This document shows, one piece after another, positions 56,215 to 63,732 of a stretch of 63,732 nt of DNA; position 1 is the first letter of the stretch, and each line of letters starts with the position of its first letter. The stretch lies in the NCBI RefSeq assembly GCF_034932065.1, contig NZ_JAYGHP010000018.1:1-63732 (forward strand), written 5' to 3'. Source of the DNA: Crocosphaera sp. UHCC 0190 (GTDB taxonomy: Bacteria > Cyanobacteriota > Cyanobacteriia > Cyanobacteriales > Microcystaceae). The notes below the pieces were generated by a model, which was given only the letters and a program-made list of their open reading frames with translations, was not told where the DNA came from and did no database searches. Made by a program: the position numbers and the translations under genes.

Positions 56215-57171
56215 TTAGATTAAGCTATCTAACAACTCAGTCATATCTTTTTGGGCATTTAAACGGTTATCGTCATAAATCATCAGAGTGTTGAGATTAG
56301 CATGACGGCTTAACTTCTGAACTTTCCGAACATCCCCATCAGTCTTATCCAATGCCGTAGTAATAGCCGAATGTCTGATCCGATGGGGACTCATAACCTT
56401 CTTAATGCCCGCAGCTTCACATCGTTTCTGGACTACCTTATATATGGAGTTGGTATGAAGACGATGGCCAATGTATCCAGGTTTATGGGCAATGAATAAC
56501 GGGTCATTGGGCTTAACATCTCCCCTCATCTCAAGGTAAGAAGTTATGGCGATCGCCGTCCCCTTACCCAAAGAAACCGTCTCAGCCTCAGTCCCTCGAC
56601 CTTTACCAAATATCCTTAAGGTCATGCCATCGGGGTCAAAGTCACGGACGTTAGCCTTAGCCACTTCCGAACGTCTTAGGGCATTCGACCAAAGTAGAAC
56701 CAACAAAGCATAATCCCTCACCCCAATGATATTAGACCTTTCAATTCCATTGAGGACATCCTTAAACCGATCAATGTCAATCCCTGAAGTGTCTCTGTAT
56801 TGGGTCATTTTCTCACTCTTAACCGTTTCTAGGGTAAACTCTGTATGGCCACATTGGTAAGCATGGGACACTAAACTTTTGATAGCGGCCAGCCGTCGGT
56901 TGATGGTCGATGGGGTTAAGTTATTGGTCATCATCTGTCCCTTATAACGGGTAACGAGTTCATGACCTTGAAACCTGTCACCGGATAGAAACTTTCCTAA
57001 ACTCATACCGACATCGGTTAAGAAGTTGTCTATATCTTTCCGGTACACCCGTTGAGTATGTGGCGATCGCTTGGTTGATAACCAGTCGTTTAGAACTACA
57101 TCCCAATCAGTCTTGCTGGTTAGGGGGGTTAGATGGGTTAGGTTGGGATTTAAGGGTACTAAATTACTCAT
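56215..57171 (-). CDS. Tyrosine recombinase
   Basis: 318 residues. LSTKRSPHTQRVYRKDIDNF (core-binding start), WSNALRRSEVAKAN (first Arg), FGKGRG (Lys), SPHRIRHSAIT (His-x-x-Arg), LSRHANL (His), MIYDDNR (nucleophile Tyr). All catalytic residues present. Different subgroup from the recombinase at 10849. Candidate plasmid resolvase or integrase. Confidence 0.85.
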   Translation of the reverse strand: MSNLVPLNPNLTHLTPLTSKTDWDVVLNDWLSTKRSPHTQRVYRKDIDNFLTDVGMSLGKFLSGDRFQGHELVTRYKGQMMTNNLTPSTINRRLAAIKSLVSHAYQCGHTEFTLETVKSEKMTQYRDTSGIDIDRFKDVLNGIERSNIIGVRDYALLVLLWSNALRRSEVAKANVRDFDPDGMTLRIFGKGRGTEAETVSLGKGTAIAITSYLEMRGDVKPNDPLFIAHKPGYIGHRLHTNSIYKVVQKRCEAAGIKKVMSPHRIRHSAITTALDKTDGDVRKVQKLSRHANLNTLMIYDDNRLNAQKDMTELLDSLI

Positions 57172-57264
57172 TTGTACTCATTTCAGTTGTTATGTATTGG
57201 TGAAGTAGTGAAAACATTCATTATCAATACTTGATCGGGGGTGGCCGGGCCACCCTAAAAATGG

Positions 57265-57609
57265 TTAAGGATTATTGGTAAAGAAAGCCAATCTAGCCAC
57301 TACCGTGACGATCGCCCCGATTACGGCACTAATGCCACCAACAATGATGGGGAGGATCAGAGAACGAAAACCTTTGAGGTCAGATACTTCTTTAACTAGG
57401 GTGTCCTGGGTGTTTTCTACCCTCTCTAACCGTTTATTCATTCCTTTTAGTTCTGTTTCAACCGCCGTCAATTTAACCTTGATGTCCCCTATTTCTTCTG
57501 ATTGTTTATCAATCTTTTGGGATAGCTCCTTTTGGTTGCTGTCTAGCTTGTCCTCAATGCGCTTCAGGACATCTTCTAGGGAATAAGTAACGGTAACGGG
57601 TTCATTCAT
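57265..57609 (-). CDS. Coiled-coil protein with C-terminal membrane anchor
   Basis: 114 residues. A long heptad-rich coiled coil (KLDSNQKELSQKIDKQSEEI ... MNKRLERVENTQDTLVKEVS) ends in one membrane span (LILPIIVGGISAVIGAIVTV). AGGAGTTTAA precedes the ATG. A paralogue at 62272-62585 is broken by a stop codon before its span. Topology resembles phage or plasmid helper proteins of unknown role. Confidence 0.65.
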   Translation of the reverse strand: MNEPVTVTYSLEDVLKRIEDKLDSNQKELSQKIDKQSEEIGDIKVKLTAVETELKGMNKRLERVENTQDTLVKEVSDLKGFRSLILPIIVGGISAVIGAIVTVVARLAFFTNNP

Positions 57610-57644
57610 GAGTTAAACTCCTAATAGATTAGTTTTTTTCTGAT

Positions 57645-57669
57645 GTCCCCTTGGTTGCCGCCAGGGGAC
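57645..57669. ncRNA. Conserved leader hairpin, copy 1
   Basis: gtcccc ... ggggac stem with a further T-A pair and two GC pairs, ~40 bp upstream of the coiled-coil gene (minus strand). The paralogue has the same hairpin at 62621-62646 with a compensatory G-C to A-T change. Confidence 0.4.
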
Positions 57670-57713
57670 TGCTTTTATTTTATGTCCCCTTTGTCTATTA
57701 CTGTCAACTAAAC

Positions 57714-57735
57714 CTGTGTTAACGTCGTGTTATAG
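57714..57735 (+). promoter_or_regulatory. Operator/promoter of the 57762 gene
   Basis: CTGTGTTAACGTCGTGTTATAG: half of the CTGTGTTAACACAG palindrome found intact at 58694 and 58795, next to a TATAGT -10-like box. Confidence 0.5.
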
Positions 57736-57761
57736 TAAAAATAAACTTGGGAGTTAAACAC

Positions 57762-57956
57762 ATGGTTAGATTAAACAATGGGGTGACAATTGACCCTGAA
57801 ACTAAGCGATTTTTACCCACTGACAAGGAAAAAACTAAGGTGTTAGGGGTTAGGCTACCCATTAGTATGATTGAGAAAATTAACCAACTTCCCGACAAGT
57901 CAGACTGGTTAAAGCAGGTTATTGGAGAGGCATTAGAGGACAGATTAAGTGCCTAA
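57762..57956 (+). CDS. Small RHH-like regulator
   Basis: 64 residues from the ATG at 57762 (GGGAG 7-8 bp upstream; a TTG 15 bp earlier is less likely). KTKVLGVRLPISMIEKINQL, then DWLKQVIGEALEDRL, resembles a ribbon-helix-helix domain. Overlaps the next gene by 8 bp. Confidence 0.6.
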   Translation: MVRLNNGVTIDPETKRFLPTDKEKTKVLGVRLPISMIEKINQLPDKSDWLKQVIGEALEDRLSA

Positions 57957-58164
57957 CCAACCTAACCAACCTAACCAAGATTGTCCCTATTGTGAGGGGA
58001 CGGGGCGCATTAAAGGTTCCGTCCGTTGTCCCGCTTGTGAAGGTTTCAAAATGGTAGGGGAGGCCGGACTGCTGCGGGCCAAGCTTTATCAGGCACTAGA
58101 CAAAAAAAGAATGCGAGGTGAACTCCCCCCGCCGGACTTTAACACCGATGATTGTTACTTTTAA
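57949..58164 (+). CDS. Small DnaJ-type zinc-finger protein
   Basis: 71 residues from a GTG start overlapping the upstream gene. CPYCEGTGRIKGSVRCPACEG carries two CxxC knuckles like the Cys-rich domain of DnaJ. The N-terminus is a PNQ repeat. Confidence 0.6.
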   Translation: MPNQPNQPNQDCPYCEGTGRIKGSVRCPACEGFKMVGEAGLLRAKLYQALDKKRMRGELPPPDFNTDDCYF

Positions 58165-58661
58165 TAGTGACCTTGTGCCATACAATAAGTCCCGTATTCT
58201 GGCTCGACGTATCGTTTCTCTTGACCTTTAATATAATCATTCAAAGTCCCATAACCAAGCTTTGAAAGTACGGCGTAAACGTGCTTACAGGCTACTTTAC
58301 TATTACCAAAATCGTTGACTAAATTCTTATAATCCTGACACTCACACTCGATATTATCATCATGGCATTCAAGCATATATAACGAGTTTTTATCATGGTT
58401 TCTTACTCGGTAGAATTCACTTCTAAATAAATCTTGAGTAACCTTTAAAGCCTTGGAGCGTTGACGGCGATCGCCTGATAAGAGTCCCAAAAAATCAGCT
58501 TTTTTAATAAAGACTGCATCATTCCAAAGCCCAATTAAACAACCACCCTCACAAGGATAAACGAACTCAATCTGGTTACTTTTTAGCTTCAAGATTCTAG
58601 CAGCACGGGAAACGGTGTAAAGCTTGTTTTCTAATGCGGTGGGTTTGTAGCGGTTAATCAT
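58161..58661 (-). CDS. SWIM-type zinc-finger protein
   Basis: 166 residues. CECQDYKNLVNDFGNSKVAC followed by KHVYAVL gives C-x-C ... C-x-H, the SWIM zinc motif, typical of DNA- or protein-binding proteins in plasmids and transposons. The N-terminal ~90 residues are unassigned. Overlaps the convergent upstream gene by 4 bp at its 3' end. The operator at 58694 is 33 bp before its start. Confidence 0.65.
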   Translation of the reverse strand: MINRYKPTALENKLYTVSRAARILKLKSNQIEFVYPCEGGCLIGLWNDAVFIKKADFLGLLSGDRRQRSKALKVTQDLFRSEFYRVRNHDKNSLYMLECHDDNIECECQDYKNLVNDFGNSKVACKHVYAVLSKLGYGTLNDYIKGQEKRYVEPEYGTYCMAQGHY

Positions 58662-58693
58662 TTTCTTATCCTCTGGTCTATATTCCTATAATA

Positions 58694-58707
58694 CTGTGTT
58701 AACACAG
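58694..58707. promoter_or_regulatory. Operator CTGTGTTAACACAG (SWIM gene)
   Basis: Perfect 14-bp palindrome 33 bp upstream of the minus-strand SWIM gene, next to TATAAT-like sequence. Confidence 0.6.
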
Positions 58708-58794
58708 AAATGCAAACATTATATTGATTATTATTAGTTAACCTAACCTACCTAACCTAATAAGTAACCCTAATCATTTATATCTTGACTAAGC

Positions 58795-58808
58795 CTGTGT
58801 TAACACAG
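58795..58808. promoter_or_regulatory. Operator CTGTGTTAACACAG (58892 operon)
   Basis: Same palindrome, lying between TTGACT (58785-58790) and TATTATAG, i.e. inside the spacer of a sigma-70-like promoter on the plus strand. Confidence 0.6.
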
Positions 58809-58891
58809 TATTATAGACACATAAACAAATAGGCCCGCTAGTGAACCACCACTAACAGGCTAAACACCTTCAAAACTTAGGAGTAAAAAAG

Positions 58892-59146
58892 ATGTCCTAC
58901 TATCATATCTTGGCTGACTTACAAGAGGAGATTCGACCCCAACAAGACCCTGATCTTGAGCCTGATTTCTTCGAGACTGAGATTCAAGAATTGTCGGAAC
59001 GGTTAGCTGAGGTTCTAGCCCGTCACCATGCCTTAAACGGACAAACCGCTTGTTACTCTGACTTTAAGTTACCCGTCGATGTGCCTACCTATAAGCGAGT
59101 CTACAAGCAAGCTTGGGACGCTTTCGACCCTAACGATGAATTCTAA
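58892..59146 (+). CDS. Hypothetical small acidic protein
   Basis: 84 residues, acidic and helical (QEEIRPQQDPDLEPDFFETE; ELSERLAEVLARHHAL). AGGAGTAAAAA precedes the ATG. First gene of an operon with the Rad52-like and Gp157-like genes. Not recognised. Confidence 0.6.
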   Translation: MSYYHILADLQEEIRPQQDPDLEPDFFETEIQELSERLAEVLARHHALNGQTACYSDFKLPVDVPTYKRVYKQAWDAFDPNDEF

Positions 59147-59206
59147 TTAATCACTAGGTAGTAGTTTTATTCTACTACCTAACCTTATTAACCTAGCTAA
59201 CCTATA

Positions 59207-59668
59207 ATGATCATGACACTGATTGAAATTCTCGAACGATTAAAACAACCGATACCCAATGATTTACTCTCTCAGAAGTCTCTCAAGGGTAACAGCATCG
59301 ACTATGTGGCATGGTATGACCTCACAGAGATTCTAGATAACCGTTGTGGACTGGGTAACTGGGAATGGTCGATTAAGGATGTCAACCAAGTTGGCAATAA
59401 CCTAACCTTAATAGGTGTCCTAACCATTCATGGGGAAGATAGACACCTAACCATGATGGCTACGGGAACGGAATCAGTTAACTGTAGTGGATATGGTGAT
59501 CCTTCATCTAATGCCGAGGCTATGTCCCTAAGACGTTGTTGTGCCAAGTTCGGCTTAGGACGTGATTTGTGGAGAAAAGATAAGCCTAAGCAATCTAGCT
59601 CGAATAAACCGATAAAAGGGGAGATATCTCGTGAAGATTGGCTAAAACGTAAAGCGCAACAAGCTTAA
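59207..59668 (+). CDS. Rad52-like single-strand annealing protein
   Basis: 153 residues. SIDYVAWYDLTEILDNRCGL, GNWEWSI, and DPSSNAEAMSLRRCCAKFGLG are typical of the Rad52/DdrA-type annealing domain of phage and plasmid recombinases. Alternative start 6 bp inside (MTLIEI). Works with Gp157-like proteins in phage recombination cassettes. Confidence 0.7.
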   Translation: MIMTLIEILERLKQPIPNDLLSQKSLKGNSIDYVAWYDLTEILDNRCGLGNWEWSIKDVNQVGNNLTLIGVLTIHGEDRHLTMMATGTESVNCSGYGDPSSNAEAMSLRRCCAKFGLGRDLWRKDKPKQSSSNKPIKGEISREDWLKRKAQQA

Positions 59669-59729
59669 TCAATCTAGGGAGTCCCTACACTCCCTAACAT
59701 AACCTATCTAACCAAACCTAACTAACATC

Positions 59730-60263
59730 ATGACAACATCTAAACTGTGGGAATTGTCCCAAGACATCGAAGCCCTAGAAAACCGGATCTCAGAGATACA
59801 AGAATGTGACGAATTGACCGAGGGGGAAAGAGGACAGCAGATAGAAGCTGCTTTTACCAAATGGCTAGAAGCTTCAGGAAAGTTTGAGGATAAGGCGATC
59901 GCTGTTGCTGGTTACATCAGATATCTTGAGTCCTTATCCGAGGCCAGGAAACAAGAATATAGACGGTTAAGAGACTTAGCTACTCAGGCACAAAACCAAG
60001 CGGATAAGTTAAGGGGTTATTTAATTGACCACATGACCAAGGCCAATAAAACCAAGATTGAAGGAACCACCGCTAAATTATCCCTGAGACGTAAACCACC
60101 CCGTGTCTGTCTTAACTGTGAAGTCGAGGCATTACCTGACCAGTTTAAGAAAGTCGAGGTAACACCGCGCCTGACTGAGATTAAAAAAGCCATTAAGGAC
60201 AACCCTGACATTGACTGGGCTTTCCTCTCGGATTCAGACGAATATAGTCTAACCATCCGTTAA
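59730..60263 (+). CDS. Siphovirus Gp157-like protein
   Basis: 177 residues. An N-terminal coiled coil, then ADKLRGYLIDHMTKANKTKI, GTTAKLSLRRKPPRV and KKVEVTPRLTEIKKAIKDNP are the characteristic Gp157 pattern. In phages it accompanies recombination genes. Follows the Rad52-like gene by 61 bp. Confidence 0.75.
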   Translation: MTTSKLWELSQDIEALENRISEIQECDELTEGERGQQIEAAFTKWLEASGKFEDKAIAVAGYIRYLESLSEARKQEYRRLRDLATQAQNQADKLRGYLIDHMTKANKTKIEGTTAKLSLRRKPPRVCLNCEVEALPDQFKKVEVTPRLTEIKKAIKDNPDIDWAFLSDSDEYSLTIR

Positions 60264-60449
60264 ACCGATGCTTGGGGATAGGTCAACCCGTCCCCTACAC
60301 AACCTAACCTTTATAGGTTAACCTAGATAATACCAAGATTCTCAAGATTAAAGGATAAACAGGATGAGAAACTATTGGGAAACTAATAACTTAATCCTGC
60401 TAATCCTGAAAATCTCAGCAATCCTGATCCATACTTAGGAGTTAAGAAG

Positions 60450-61271
60450 ATGCCAACCATAGGAACCCAGTTAAACGTGATGATTGACCCCGACAAACGG
60501 GATCGGTTTAAGAACAAGGTCAGGGGTGAGGGGAGGACTATCAATGATGTGATCAACGAGTTAATTGATGCTTACCTAACAAATACTAACCTACCTAACC
60601 AAGCTAACCTAACTAAGCAAAACAGTCAGGTAGACTTGGGTAAGGCGATCGCTGATTCTCCTATTATTGGGGAGGTATTGGAGAGGCTAAAAAAGCTTGA
60701 GGATGAGATTATTAGCTCAAAAATTCATGATAATCCCCCAATGCCACTAAATACCCTTGAAAATGAGGACAATAAGACAAGTGTACTAAATAACAGTGAA
60801 ACTCACCCCTCTCAGGATAAGCTAGAAACCACTTCAAACGAGATTCAGGATAAAACCATCATCCCAGAAGATAAGCCCGTTATAGAGGCAATATCTGAGG
60901 AGTCCCCCGAACCTGAGACGAAAGAAAACCCTGAAAGCCCCCCAGATACAGGGATTGAGGGTGATGACGTTGAGTTGGCAAAAAAAAGCAAAGGACAAAA
61001 ATTCAAGCTTTCCGAGGTAGAGTTAAAAAAGGCGATCGCCGATAAAGACTTAGATAGATTGTTAGCTCTCCCGTTAACTGAGAAATTCGGGAAACGGGAA
61101 TTAATTAAAAACTTAATCCCCCAGGCAATGTGGATTAAGGACAGATTTGTAGAACTTGAAAAGAAACATCCCCCAAAACGTCGTATCAATGGACAAAAAC
61201 AGAGCTTTAATTATTCTCATTTAAAAACCGATCAAGCTGACGAAATCATCAGGGAATTTTGCCAAAGATAA
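60450..61271 (+). CDS. RHH protein with long acidic linker and C-terminal domain
   Basis: 273 residues. MPTIGTQLNVMIDPDKRDRF then TINDVINELIDAYL is a ribbon-helix-helix. Residues ~95-190 are acidic and Pro/Glu rich, ending in a basic C-terminal domain (LSEVELKKAIADKDLDRLL ... RRINGQKQSFNYSHL). AGGAGTTAAG precedes the ATG. Its last ~16 codons are duplicated at 42966-43013. May be a plasmid regulator or partition-like protein. Confidence 0.6.
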   Translation: MPTIGTQLNVMIDPDKRDRFKNKVRGEGRTINDVINELIDAYLTNTNLPNQANLTKQNSQVDLGKAIADSPIIGEVLERLKKLEDEIISSKIHDNPPMPLNTLENEDNKTSVLNNSETHPSQDKLETTSNEIQDKTIIPEDKPVIEAISEESPEPETKENPESPPDTGIEGDDVELAKKSKGQKFKLSEVELKKAIADKDLDRLLALPLTEKFGKRELIKNLIPQAMWIKDRFVELEKKHPPKRRINGQKQSFNYSHLKTDQADEIIREFCQR

Positions 61272-61354
61272 GATGGGATAAATACGAGGGCTTTTATCAA
61301 CTAACAAACAGGGTAAAATTGGCCACGTTTTCTGTGATAAATAAAACCTCGATA

Positions 61355-61624
61355 TCAACTAAAAAACCAATCATCATCGTCGTCGGTTAGTTGCCCATAC
61401 TCGTGAAGTTTCCCCATCAATTCCTCGTTTAATTTCTTGAGGGTAGTCTTTGTTTGTTTGGCATAGTTTAAGAGAGCTTGAATTTCTTTATCGTATTTCC
61501 GTGCATTTTGAGAAGATATTTGTTTTCCTTCTGAGGTGCGAGGCCCGGTACTATGATTCCAAGGTTTCCACTGTTTGATTAACTCGCTTTGGCATTTTTT
61601 TGCTGATTTTGTCCATCGAGGCAT
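61355..61624 (-). CDS. Small basic protein of the duplicated gene pair, copy 2
   Basis: 89 residues; same family as 43029-43295 (TGPRTSEGKQISSQNARK). Overlaps the upstream 209-residue gene by 74 bp. Confidence 0.6.
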   Translation of the reverse strand: MPRWTKSAKKCQSELIKQWKPWNHSTGPRTSEGKQISSQNARKYDKEIQALLNYAKQTKTTLKKLNEELMGKLHEYGQLTDDDDDWFFS

Positions 61625-62180
61625 TTTTCGCTTCTCCTAACGATTGAGATGAGGGGATCTTGCCGTCCGTCACCAGTTGGTTCAATTGCTGATTGACATA
61701 TTTTTTGATGAACGTGGTTTGACGGGGTTTTTTAAGATCGGTTAAAGTTCTAGCCGTTTTCGTTGACTGGTTTTGCAGTTTGATGACTAACTGGCTTAAC
61801 TTCTCCACCTGATCTGAGGTACTTTCTTGTACTAAGAACCCATCTTGAATTAAGGCGTTCAATTTGATGGAATAGTCCATAAACATAACATTGAGAACAT
61901 TTAACTGACTTGTCAATATTTCCTCAACACTGGATAAGTCACCGTTATTAATCGCCTCAAGTTGTTCATCTAATTGTTGTTTGAGGGATTGTGCTAGGGA
62001 AATCCGGTCTTCACTGTCAAATACTTGAGATATGGCTATAGATGCCATTTTTGAAGGGGTTAAGCCCTGGCCATCGGTCTTCATTCGACAAGATTTAGCC
62101 TTGTTAATGAGTTGTTCTTCAAGGAATTTTCGTTCCTTTTGAGCGAGTATATCCCTGATTTGGTCTGGTCTTAATGCCAT
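61551..62180 (-). CDS. Hypothetical helical protein of the duplicated gene pair, copy 2
   Basis: 209 residues, almost identical to 43222-43851 after residue ~28; the first 27 residues diverge (ALRPDQIRDILAQKERKFLE versus ASRLDLLRDTLEKKERQRQE), as if a recombination border lay there. Function unknown. Confidence 0.65.
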   Translation of the reverse strand: MALRPDQIRDILAQKERKFLEEQLINKAKSCRMKTDGQGLTPSKMASIAISQVFDSEDRISLAQSLKQQLDEQLEAINNGDLSSVEEILTSQLNVLNVMFMDYSIKLNALIQDGFLVQESTSDQVEKLSQLVIKLQNQSTKTARTLTDLKKPRQTTFIKKYVNQQLNQLVTDGKIPSSQSLGEAKNASMDKISKKMPKRVNQTVETLES

Positions 62181-62231
62181 TTGTATAGTTCGTTTGAGGA
62201 TTTTTTTTTCTGACTAACTAAATTTTAGTTT

Positions 62232-62268
62232 TTTTTGATACAGGGTGGCCACCCTGTATCAAAAAAAT
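62232..62268. terminator. Bidirectional terminator-like palindrome
   Basis: T run, gatacagggtggccaccctg palindrome continuing to tatc, then an A run: a perfect stem with U tracts in both directions. Lies between the 209-residue gene and the broken coiled-coil gene. Confidence 0.7.
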
Positions 62269-62271
62269 GGT

Positions 62272-62585
62272 TAAGGTTTTAGGTTTCCCCCTCGAATAAA
62301 CCAACCAATGACACCGCTAACAGTGGCAGTTATAGTAATGATCACAAACTGGCGACCGTTCTTTAATTCCCCTACTTTTTAGGCTAAATCTGGTATTTTC
62401 TGTATTAATGGCTGTTGTGCCTGTAAAGTAGCTTTTATAGTCGTTATTTCTTCTGATTGCTTATCAATCTTTTGGGATAGCTCCTTAAACTTCTCGTTTG
62501 TCTCTCTTTGGTTGCTATCTATTTTGTTTTCTAGCCTAGAGAACATTTCCTCTAGGGAATAGGTGACTGTAACGGTTTCATTCAT
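62272..62585 (-). pseudogene. Coiled-coil membrane-anchor paralogue broken by a stop
   Basis: Starts MNETVTVTYSLEEMFSRLEN, paralogous to 57265-57609. The frame stops at TAA (62379-62381) after IPDLA, and directly after it the same frame continues KVGELKNGRQFVIITITATV and a hydrophobic span to the next TAA at 62272-62274. One nonsense change therefore removes the membrane anchor. Confidence 0.7.
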
Positions 62586-62620
62586 GAGTTAAACTCCTAA
62601 TAGATTAGTTTTTTGAAGAT

Positions 62621-62646
62621 GTCCCCTTAGCTGCAACCTAGGGGAC
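62621..62646. ncRNA. Conserved leader hairpin, copy 2
   Basis: gtcccc ... ggggac stem matching 57645-57669, upstream of the broken paralogue, with altered but still paired inner bases. Confidence 0.4.
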
Positions 62647-62735
62647 TGCTTTTATGCCAACCTTGAAAGGGGCATCAAGATTTCTCAGATATTCTAGGAA
62701 TTCTAGTAACTCCTCATCGCGCGCGAGTTTGACGG

Positions 62736-63732
62736 CTACGCTTTCCATAGGTCTTGGTCTCGCTTTGCGAGTGCGACAGCATCAGATGATGGTGGGGTGA
62801 CGGTAGGGGTGACGGCTGAAACCTTTGTGGGTGTTGGTGGTGACGGTGGTGAGGGGACATCCTGATTTTTTATTACAGTTTCACTATTACCACTAACAGG
62901 TGTGTTATTTGCCTTATCTGTAATAACAGAATCATTTGCCTTATCTGTAATAACAGAATTATTTGCCTTATCTGTAATAACAGAATCATTTGCCTTATCT
63001 GTAATAACAGAATCATTTGCCTTATCTGTAATAACAGAATTATTTGCCTTATCTGTAATAACAGAATCATTTGCCTTATCTGTAATAACAGAATTATTTG
63101 CCTTATCTGTAATAACAGAATCATTTGCCTTATCTGTAATAACAGAATCATTTGCCTTATCTGTAATAACAGAATCATTTGCCTTATCTGTAATAACAGA
63201 ATCATTTGCCTTATCTATAAGAACAGGATCAATTGGCTTATCCGTACTAACAAGGTCTGGTGGGGGGGATAAGGTTTGAAAACTCTTATTATGTAATTTA
63301 CCCTCATCACCCTCACCACTATCACCTATGGGGGTTTCCACCGTCATCCCTACTGTCACCTTACCTTCATCACCCTCATCGGCAGAGTATTCTTTAGTTA
63401 TCAATAATTTTTCACTGTCAAACGAAGATCGAATCCCTAAATTAGTGAAATATGACCCTTTTTTGTCACGCCCCCTTTTGGTGTTGATTTTGAGTTGGTT
63501 GACTAATAAATCATGAAGTAATTTTGAGAATCGTCCATTATTAAGTGGCTTAAAGCCGTTTTCTAAGCAATAACTGTGATAACTGGCATACAAGAAGAAA
63601 TCAAGGGATTTAGAGGCTGACCCCACATAGATGTTGTTGTCAGGAACTTCAACCAAACAAAGATCCGCCCATGCAGCAATGGGGTTAGTGCTGATTAGGG
63701 TTTCAGCCTTCATTTGTTCTAGGGAGGGGGTT
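62736..63732 (-). CDS. Primase-helicase C-terminal part (D5-type winged helix), runs off right edge
   Basis: The frame is open from the right edge; an internal ATG at 63713 is probably not the start because the upstream codons (TPSLEQ) continue the domain. TNPIAAWADLCLVEVPDNN, SYCLENGFKPLNNGRFSKLL and the basic RGRDKKGSYF match the C-terminal winged-helix region of D5/P4-like primase-helicases. After it comes a tail with eleven 9-residue repeats (DKANDSVIT / DKANNSVIT) and a Pro/Thr/Val segment; the last residues (DAVALAKRDQDLWKA) come from a dispersed repeat. May be the other end of the gene at the left edge. Confidence 0.6.
   Translation of the reverse strand, partial: TPSLEQMKAETLISTNPIAAWADLCLVEVPDNNIYVGSASKSLDFFLYASYHSYCLENGFKPLNNGRFSKLLHDLLVNQLKINTKRGRDKKGSYFTNLGIRSSFDSEKLLITKEYSADEGDEGKVTVGMTVETPIGDSGEGDEGKLHNKSFQTLSPPPDLVSTDKPIDPVLIDKANDSVITDKANDSVITDKANDSVITDKANDSVITDKANNSVITDKANDSVITDKANNSVITDKANDSVITDKANDSVITDKANNSVITDKANDSVITDKANNTPVSGNSETVIKNQDVPSPPSPPTPTKVSAVTPTVTPPSSDAVALAKRDQDLWKA
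62902..63219. repeat. 27-bp tandem repeat (about 11 copies) in the primase-helicase tail
   Basis: Unit tttgccttatctgtaataac plus agaatca/agaatta, in frame, encoding DKANDSVIT or DKANNSVIT. Two unit types alternate irregularly. Open reading on the other strand is a by-product of the repeat. Confidence 0.9.

Noticed and set aside
62902-63279. Plus-strand frame over the repeat (FALSVITES-type repeats)
   Set aside because: It is the antisense of the 27-bp repeats in the primase-helicase tail and has no domain or start signals.

Overview
The window looks like most of a cyanobacterial plasmid. It is AT-rich, carries scattered GCGATCGC (HIP1-type) octamers and short cyanobacterial palindromic repeats, and has plasmid functions: a ParA/partner pair, iteron-like repeats, an archaeo-eukaryotic-type primase, a PriCT-2/TOPRIM primase, a D5-type primase C-terminus, two tyrosine recombinases and several toxin-antitoxin pairs. 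Three small proteins of cyanobacterial type (ssl1498 family, PCP_red domain, and an unassigned single-span membrane protein) support a photosynthetic host. No rRNA, tRNA or CRISPR array was seen. The species cannot be named from this sequence. One gene runs off each end, both on the minus strand (primase N-terminus at left, primase-helicase C-terminus at right). This fits a circular molecule slightly larger than the window, cut inside one primase-helicase gene.

Layout. 1-5 kb: primase fragment, 22-bp iterons, XRE-type protein, small autoregulated-looking gene with three palindromes, VOC protein. 5-10.6 kb: PIN toxin-antitoxin, HNH protein, parA and partner flanked by centromere-like repeats, three small photosynthesis-type or hypothetical genes, a secreted protein. 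10.8-15.7 kb: tyrosine recombinase, membrane protein, orphan toxin/immunity pair, and an IS whose transposase is split by a small palindromic element.

15.7-41.7 kb is the main cargo: a Dpd-like 7-deazaguanine DNA modification/restriction locus. Its genes are a DUF1998 helicase (DpdJ-like), a Cas4/RecB-like nuclease, a UvrD-like helicase, a small RHH-like protein, a DGQHR protein (DpdB-like, divergent), an HNH protein and partner, then DpdI-, H-, G-, F- and E-like proteins, a zinc-less TGT-like barrel, and a large DpdA with an extra N-terminal domain. No separate dpdC, dpdD or dpdK, and no preQ0 synthesis genes, are visible. Expected logic: DpdA with DpdB exchanges guanine in DNA for a 7-deazaguanine made by host enzymes, and the helicase/ATPase/nuclease set attacks DNA lacking the mark. 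The two TGT-like proteins, the fused N-terminal domain and the UvrD/nuclease pair make this an unusual variant.

42-46 kb is a scar region (truncated DUF4007 gene, 50-bp parA fragment, 0.9-kb duplication also present at 61-62 kb) followed by an AEP-type replication protein. 46.7-56.1 kb is a second defence operon: SNF2 helicase, PIN toxin-antitoxin, type III Mod, HicAB, type III Res. 56-63.7 kb is a plasmid/phage-like core: tyrosine recombinase, coiled-coil membrane protein, small regulators sharing a TGTGTTAACACA operator, Rad52-like and Gp157-like proteins, an RHH protein, the duplicated gene pair, and the primase-helicase C-terminus with a 27-bp tandem repeat.
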